From: Fimbriimonadales bacterium
GTDB taxonomy: Bacteria > Armatimonadota > Fimbriimonadia > Fimbriimonadales > GBS-DC
Assembly: GCA_026416655.1 (NCBI GenBank)
Contig: JAOAES010000240.1
Coordinates: forward strand, 1-9,626
Length of the DNA stretch: 9,626 bases
Direction of reading: 5' to 3'
Shown here piece after piece: positions 5,841 to 9,626 of this stretch. The notes under the pieces were generated by a model. It ran no database searches. It saw only the letters and a program-made list of their open reading frames with translations, and had not been told where the DNA came from. The first letter of the stretch is position 1. Every line of letters starts with the position of its first letter. The position numbers and the translations under genes were made by a program.

Positions 5841-7844
5841 TCAAGGCGACTCGTCCCACTCCACGAGGAGCTGGTCGATCAGCAATCGCGCCTCGCTCCC
5901 TGCGCCCTCAATCACGATACGCAGGAAGAGGTCGCCTTCGTAAGAGATATATTGCCCGGGATTGAGCAACGAGGCGGTGCTGGTCAAGTAGCTGGTAGGT
6001 ACTGGCGCGGTGATTGCCGTTGTAAACGAGCCGTAGGGGTAGCTGCCTGTGTTGAAGTTATAAACCTCCAGTCGCTCCGTGATATTCGCGGGCATGTTCT
6101 GTCCAACCCGGCGATAGGTGAGGCGGAGCGCATTCTGTGCCCGCTGCTTATCCAGTCCCCGCACCAGCAGGTAAAGAACGAGGTTGCCGTTATCGTTGCG
6201 GGCTTTGGCGGTGAGCGCGACGTTATCGGCGGAGCGGAGTTCCGCGAAGCCACCGCTCACACTGGCGCCTGCGGTATAGCCCTTGATTTGTCGATCGTGG
6301 GGCGCCGCAGCGCGTCGATGAGGCTGAAACGCCCGCTCCAGACGGAACCGGTTCGTGGGAACGCCCCGCACGATAACCTGCAACTCGCCGGCGCGTGCGC
6401 CGGGCGGCAGCTGCACCACGATTTTACTGTCCGTCCACTCCAGCACGCGCAGGGGTCTGTTATCCAACATCACGCGCCCCCACAGCGGGTTCCAACCGAA
6501 ATAGCGTCCCGCAATCGTGAGCGTACAGCCCTGAATCGGAACCTGATGGGGGCTAACCCAGTGAATCGCAGGGTAAATCGGGTTCCAGAGCGCGACGCCG
6601 TTCGGGAGCAAAGTCGCCTCGCGCAGGTACTGCAACGCGCGATTGGCGTTCACGATGCCGTAGTTCACATATCCCCCGACCGTTGGATCGGGAATCACCT
6701 CGGCGGAGTATTCCAGCGCTTCGCGGATGGTCTCGATTCGGGCGTTGGGCGCCCACGACCAGAGCAGTGCGGCGACGCCCGCCGCATTCGGCGCAGCCGC
6801 GGAGGTACCCGCAAACGAACTGGTGTAGCTGCCGCCCAGCGTGGTTGCGTAAATGCCCACCCCCGGCGCGGCGATATCGACCCAGCTGCCCATGTTCGAG
6901 AAACTCGCTTTGCGGTCTGCGTTGGTGCTGGCGGCGACACCCACAGCACGGTCATAACCCGCAGGATACAAGGGGAGCGGCTCGTTATAGTTCCCTGCCG
7001 CGACCACCAGCAACGACCCCAGACTCCATGCATAGTCGGTCGCGGCGCGGAGGGCAGGCGTCAGGTCATCGCTGAAGTAGCTGATGCTTTGTACCTTCGC
7101 GCCCATCTGCGCCGCGTAAATCACGCCGGGCGCGAACATCGAATCGTAGCTGTAGCCGTTCGACAGCCCGATTTTGACGCACATAATGCGACAGTTGAAC
7201 GCCACGCCCGCAATCTGCAGATGGTTGTCGCCCACCGCTGCGACAATTCCCGCACAGGCAGTGCCATGTCCGTGATCGTCCATCGGGTCGGCGTCGTTGT
7301 AGGCGAAGTCGTAGCCCCGATAGTCATCGATAAGCCCGTTTCCGTCGTCGTCAAGCCCGTTGTTGGGAGTTTCTGCGCGGTTGACCCAAAGGTTGGGGGC
7401 GAGTTCGGGATGGTTGTAGTCCACGCCCGTATCCAGCACGGCAACCACAACCTCAGGGCGACCGCGCGTCCAGTCCCAAGCCTGTGGGAGCTGCATCCGA
7501 TGTAGGTTCCACTGAGAGGGGAACAGAGGGTCGTTAGGAGTGTAGGCAAGTCGGTACGCTTTATCGGGATAGGCTTCCTTTGCCCATCCCAGCTGCCTAA
7601 ACAGCGCAATGGTTTCGTCTACCTGTCCCCAGGGAACCTGCACCACCGAGTAGTCGATTTCGGGGATATCGCGCAGGATGCGGAACCCTGTCTGTTCGCA
7701 GAGTTTACGCGGCTCCTCGCCCGCGAAGCGTACGATGATGCGGTCGGGCGCTGCCAGCACACGGGACTGATTCGTGAGCATCGGCATCTCGCCCGCCGCA
7801 AGGAGAGTAGCCGCCAACAGGAAACCCGACACCCAGTCCAGCAT
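5841..7844 (-). CDS. Secreted subtilisin-like serine protease (S8) with TIG-like and C-terminal beta domains
   Basis: Exported subtilase of 667 residues. Order: signal peptide (about 1-18), an I9/fervidolysin-like prodomain (about 33-100, DRIIVRF...), the linker NDPLFPSQWNL, then the S8 catalytic domain with Asp138 (VLDTG), His193 (HGHGTACAG), oxyanion Asn285 (VAAGN) and Ser348 (GTSAAAP). An Asp-rich NGLDDDGNGLIDD stretch at about 162-174 looks calcium-binding. After the catalytic domain come an IPT/TIG-like domain (about 426-502, IQGCTLTIAGRYFGWNP) and a terminal beta-sandwich (about 525-667) containing ITERLEVYNFNTGSY, of a type I associate with large secreted Armatimonadota proteins. The start is ATG 7844, placing MLDW before the signal core; the open frame 58 codons further up overlaps the lipoprotein gene and is not used. 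There is no Shine-Dalgarno, and the gene begins 4 bases after the lipoprotein stop, implying coupled translation. Substrate unknown. Confidence 0.93.
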   Translation of the reverse strand: MLDWVSGFLLAATLLAAGEMPMLTNQSRVLAAPDRIIVRFAGEEPRKLCEQTGFRILRDIPEIDYSVVQVPWGQVDETIALFRQLGWAKEAYPDKAYRLAYTPNDPLFPSQWNLHRMQLPQAWDWTRGRPEVVVAVLDTGVDYNHPELAPNLWVNRAETPNNGLDDDGNGLIDDYRGYDFAYNDADPMDDHGHGTACAGIVAAVGDNHLQIAGVAFNCRIMCVKIGLSNGYSYDSMFAPGVIYAAQMGAKVQSISYFSDDLTPALRAATDYAWSLGSLLVVAAGNYNEPLPLYPAGYDRAVGVAASTNADRKASFSNMGSWVDIAAPGVGIYATTLGGSYTSSFAGTSAAAPNAAGVAALLWSWAPNARIETIREALEYSAEVIPDPTVGGYVNYGIVNANRALQYLREATLLPNGVALWNPIYPAIHWVSPHQVPIQGCTLTIAGRYFGWNPLWGRVMLDNRPLRVLEWTDSKIVVQLPPGARAGELQVIVRGVPTNRFRLERAFQPHRRAAAPHDRQIKGYTAGASVSGGFAELRSADNVALTAKARNDNGNLVLYLLVRGLDKQRAQNALRLTYRRVGQNMPANITERLEVYNFNTGSYPYGSFTTAITAPVPTSYLTSTASLLNPGQYISYEGDLFLRIVIEGAGSEARLLIDQLLVEWDESP

Positions 7845-7848
7845 AGGG

Positions 7849-9123
7849 CTATGGATTAATTGTCTGGCGGCGCGTGGCGTAGCGCAGCTGGAACCCGACA
7901 GGCGGGTTGCTCCCCTGTAGCGTCGTCCAGATGGCGCCTGCTGGGACGCTATTCGGCGCGACCAGCACGCGCAGCCCCACATCGAGCGACTGCCCACGCT
8001 GGAGCGTCCAGCCCGCATTCCAGCCCGACAGCGTGGAAAGGACAGGTGTGCTATAGGTGTTCGCGTTGCCCAGCCAGCTGCTCGATATCAAGATCTGATA
8101 GCGCACCGGCTGCCCGCTCCCAGAAAGCTCCAGTAGGTAGCCGCGCACAGGCGATTCGCTGTAGCTGAAGCCCGCCACATCGACGACAATCTCGCCCGTG
8201 CTATTGACCGAGAACGACGGGCTGGTAAACGGCGCGGGCAGGGTATAGCTGAGGCTACTTGGCAGGGTCGTGGCGACCTCCTCGATGCCTCGCGCCTCCG
8301 AAGTGACGAGCTTGACACGGAACGATTCGCCCGTACCGAGAAGGGCGCTGGGGATTATCGGGTACCGCGCCACTGCGCCATCGAGGATCGTCGTGCCTAA
8401 ACCGATGATACTGCCCCGTACTGCCGACTGGAGGAACACCTGCGCGGTGACGTTCTCGTTCGCACCTGTGTCGATGCCTGCAACGCTCATGGTTCCACTG
8501 GACACATCGAACACGCGCACGATGCTGCCGTCTGCCTGATTGAAATCGATGTTATAGTTCGTTGCGCTGGTGAACTGTCGCCCGCGCTGGAGCCAAACCC
8601 GATTGGGAACGCCGCTGGCGAGGCGTACCGCCACGACATCGTGGATTCCGACTCGCACGTTAGGGATGTTGTAGAGGTTGCCCACAGGAACGCCCGTCGC
8701 CTCGCCGATTGCGATGAGCGCCTGGGCGCCATTCAGTCCTTGCACGGAGCCACTGACGGGAACCGTGCTGGACACATCGCCGCCGCAGGTCGCGTTGAAC
8801 TGCGGCGCTTCAGCGAGCGTTGTATGCACTACGTGCACCGTCGGCTTCGCGCCACTGCAGACATACGCGATAGAATAGCGTCCGTCAGCGGCGGTGACGC
8901 GCGGCGCGCCGCTGAAGTTGCCCGCGCCTGATAAAGTCTGCCATGCCCCGCTGGAGCCGTCTTGAAAAGCGACCCACTGTGCATTTTGAATACTTACTTG
9001 AACAGGCGTTCCTGGCAGGTTATTGTCCCCACCGCCCCCGCCGCCTCCACCACAGCCAGCAAGCCAGAAAGCCAGTCCTAAAACACCAGCAACACTGATA
9101 ATCGTATAGCGATGTCTCTGCAT
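7849..9123 (-). CDS. Beta-rich lipoprotein with poly-glycine tether, function unknown
   Basis: A 424-residue exported lipoprotein I cannot assign to a family. The signal sequence has a hydrophobic core at about 8-20 and the lipobox LAGC ending at Cys24, which would be acylated. Cys24 is followed by eight glycines and DNN, a flexible tether from the membrane. The rest is Ser/Thr/Val/Gly-rich and probably beta-structured, with two further cysteines (Cys89, Cys113) that could form a disulfide. No catalytic motif is visible. ATG 9123 is supported by AAGGAGG at 9129-9135, 5 bases upstream. The stop is 4 bases before the subtilase start, so the two exported proteins form an operon. The lipoprotein could be a substrate, surface partner or chaperone of the protease, but nothing in the sequence decides this. 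Confidence 0.88.
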   Translation of the reverse strand: MQRHRYTIISVAGVLGLAFWLAGCGGGGGGGGDNNLPGTPVQVSIQNAQWVAFQDGSSGAWQTLSGAGNFSGAPRVTAADGRYSIAYVCSGAKPTVHVVHTTLAEAPQFNATCGGDVSSTVPVSGSVQGLNGAQALIAIGEATGVPVGNLYNIPNVRVGIHDVVAVRLASGVPNRVWLQRGRQFTSATNYNIDFNQADGSIVRVFDVSSGTMSVAGIDTGANENVTAQVFLQSAVRGSIIGLGTTILDGAVARYPIIPSALLGTGESFRVKLVTSEARGIEEVATTLPSSLSYTLPAPFTSPSFSVNSTGEIVVDVAGFSYSESPVRGYLLELSGSGQPVRYQILISSSWLGNANTYSTPVLSTLSGWNAGWTLQRGQSLDVGLRVLVAPNSVPAGAIWTTLQGSNPPVGFQLRYATRRQTINP

Positions 9124-9128
9124 ACCTG

Positions 9129-9135
9129 CCTCCTT
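9129..9135 (-). promoter_or_regulatory. Strong ribosome binding site of the lipoprotein gene
   Basis: AAGGAGG on the minus strand, 5 bases before ATG 9123. It fixes the start of the lipoprotein and is the strongest ribosome site in the window. The downstream subtilase has none, so it probably drives translation of both genes. Confidence 0.8.
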
Positions 9136-9149
9136 GTCGGGAATTGGAC

Positions 9150-9175
9150 TCCTGTTCCCCGTTCATGTTCCCCGT
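9150..9175 (-). repeat. 13-bp tandem repeat in the lipoprotein leader
   Basis: Minus-strand ACGGGGAACATGA (9175-9163) is followed directly by ACGGGGAACAGGA (9162-9150): two copies differing at one base. It sits 15-41 bases upstream of the strong ribosome site. It may be an operator for a protein binding on successive turns, a leader element, or chance duplication. The rest of the stretch between the lipoprotein start and the broken gene (9136-9266) shows no convincing promoter; a TTGAAT at 9201-9196 has no good -10 partner. Confidence 0.6.
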
Positions 9176-9266
9176 AGTAAAGCGAGATTCCTGCTATTCA
9201 AGGCTCGGAGGTGTGCGAAAAAACAGTTCTACCCAATCCGCTTTGCATATCTCACGCCCGCTCACA

Positions 9267-9468
9267 TCACGCGGGAGCCTCAACGGGCAGAACCTCCTCG
9301 TGAACGATGTGCAGGCGCACGAGGCGCGGGCGCTCGGACGGCTCAAAGTGGCACGCAATCGCGTCCCGAATCTGCTGACGCAGCGCGTCTAAGTCGTCCG
9401 CTTCGGCGAAGATGCGCCTCATAGCCGCCCTCTGCCGACGGCGAGACCAAGAAGATGATTTCGCTCAT
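9267..9468 (-). pseudogene. Broken HicB-like small protein gene (internal deletion and frameshift)
   Basis: Two frames together give a recognisable short HicB-like protein of the kind often annotated as HicB-family antitoxin (sometimes mislabelled as 2-oxoisovalerate dehydrogenase). From ATG 9468 the first frame reads MSEIIFLVSPSAEGGYEA. The matching remainder (IFAEADDLDALRQQIRDAI, then CHFEPSERPRLVRLHIVHEEVL) continues in another frame to a TGA at 9269-9267. Intact relatives, as I recall them, have about six residues between (RALGYS-like), where only one base is present here; about 17 bases therefore seem to be missing, shifting the frame. The first frame then runs out after about 41 codons. 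An ATG at 9422 with GAGGG-like sequence upstream could still start the last 51 residues. No HicA toxin is visible on either side. The family call is from memory of the motif. Confidence 0.7.
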
Positions 9469-9490
9469 CAGGGGGATTTTACCTCACCCT

Positions 9491-9530
9491 TTGCCCAATC
9501 AGGAGAAGAGACTTTTACTTCAGGTAGAAT
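9491..9530 (+). promoter_or_regulatory. Candidate promoter of the small right-edge gene
   Basis: Two alternatives overlap. TTGCCC (9491-9496) and TTTACT (9514-9519) are spaced 17 bases apart, each 4 of 6 to consensus. TAGAAT (9525-9530) is 5 of 6 to a -10 box and ends 6 bases before ATG 9537, which would give a leaderless transcript. No clear ribosome site lies upstream of the ATG, which mildly favours the leaderless reading. Confidence 0.35.
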
Positions 9531-9536
9531 TGCGCT

Positions 9537-9626
9537 ATGCCAACCGTTCTGGAAGGCTTTTGGGAAGAGATTGCCGCCCGTGCGCAAGAGTTTCAGGGCA
9601 AGCGTGTGCGCCTGATGGTGCTGGAC
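9537..9626 (+). CDS. Small antitoxin-like protein, N-terminal part cut by window edge
   Basis: Only the first 30 codons are inside the window: MPTVLEGFWEEIAARAQEFQ then GKRVRLMVLD. The pattern (G-x-W-E-E-I ... A ... G-K-R-V-R-L-x-V-L) resembles short proteins, often encoded beside PIN-domain toxins, that are treated as putative antitoxins in cyanobacteria and related environmental lineages. That resemblance is from memory and cannot be tested without the rest of the gene. It is divergent from the broken HicB-like gene across 68 bases and has no evident ribosome site. Confidence is moderate for a real gene and low for the role. Confidence 0.6.
   Translation, partial: MPTVLEGFWEEIAARAQEFQGKRVRLMVLD

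Noticed and set aside
5685..7505. 606-codon open frame on the plus strand across the tRNA and opposite the subtilase
   Set aside because: Its start contains ARQDSNLRPSGYEPPALPLSY, the well-known false peptide from translating the antisense of a tRNA. The rest lies opposite a subtilase with intact catalytic motifs, so it is a shadow of GC-rich coding.
7845..8018. 58-residue N-terminal extension of the subtilase
   Set aside because: It lies out of frame over the end of the lipoprotein gene and would bury the signal peptide that begins MLDWVSGFLL.
9124..9266. A HicA-type toxin gene after the HicB-like remnant
   Set aside because: All three minus-strand frames hit stops quickly and no HicA motif (GSH, HH...P) is seen.
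9134..9424. Plus-strand frames of 82-96 codons near the right end
   Set aside because: They lie opposite the lipoprotein leader and the HicB-like remnant, have no recognisable motif, and have Arg/Ala-rich shadow composition.
1..9626. CRISPR arrays, insertion sequences, prophage genes, rRNA
   Set aside because: No regularly spaced repeats, transposase, integrase or phage motifs, or rRNA signatures were seen on either strand.

Overview
The window is a GC-rich bacterial chromosome segment packed with protein genes and one tRNA. I see no insertion sequence, phage gene or CRISPR array. The gene types (a subtilase with a fervidolysin-like prodomain and C-terminal beta domains, PBS-lyase-type HEAT repeats, short HicB-like and antitoxin-like proteins, heavy use of stop/start overlaps) fit a thermophilic environmental lineage such as Armatimonadota. 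That placement is an inference from gene style, not a marker-based assignment.

Minus strand, 3890 to 1: a tightly coupled operon runs S41-like PDZ protein -> ctpA -> rpiB -> hflX, and hflX leaves the window at position 1. Every junction is a 4-base stop/start overlap (ATGA, ATGA, TTGA). The first gene is clearly homologous to the active CtpA protease that follows it, but it has lost both catalytic residues (Ser to Asn378, Lys to Asp403), so it is a pseudoprotease.

Plus strand, 3996 to 5737: divergent from that operon, a signal-anchored HEAT-repeat protein overlaps (ATGA) a 106-residue two-helix membrane protein. Helical-repeat envelope proteins serve as adaptors for Ctp proteases in other bacteria (NlpI-Prc, LbcA-CtpA). 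The pseudoprotease, CtpA, HEAT protein and two-helix protein are therefore a candidate envelope-proteolysis module. This is the most interesting hypothesis in the window.

Minus strand, 5819 to 5745: a CAT-anticodon tRNA with encoded CCA and features of lysidine-modified tRNA-Ile2. Upstream of it, 9123 to 5841, a lipoprotein gene and a secreted subtilisin-like protease gene sit 4 bases apart in an operon. The lipoprotein leader carries a 13-bp tandem repeat.

Right end, 9267 to 9626: a HicB-like small gene broken by an apparent deletion of about 17 bases (minus strand), then the divergent start of a small antitoxin-like gene (plus strand) cut by the window end. The two suggest decaying or active toxin-antitoxin type small genes, but no toxin is visible here.
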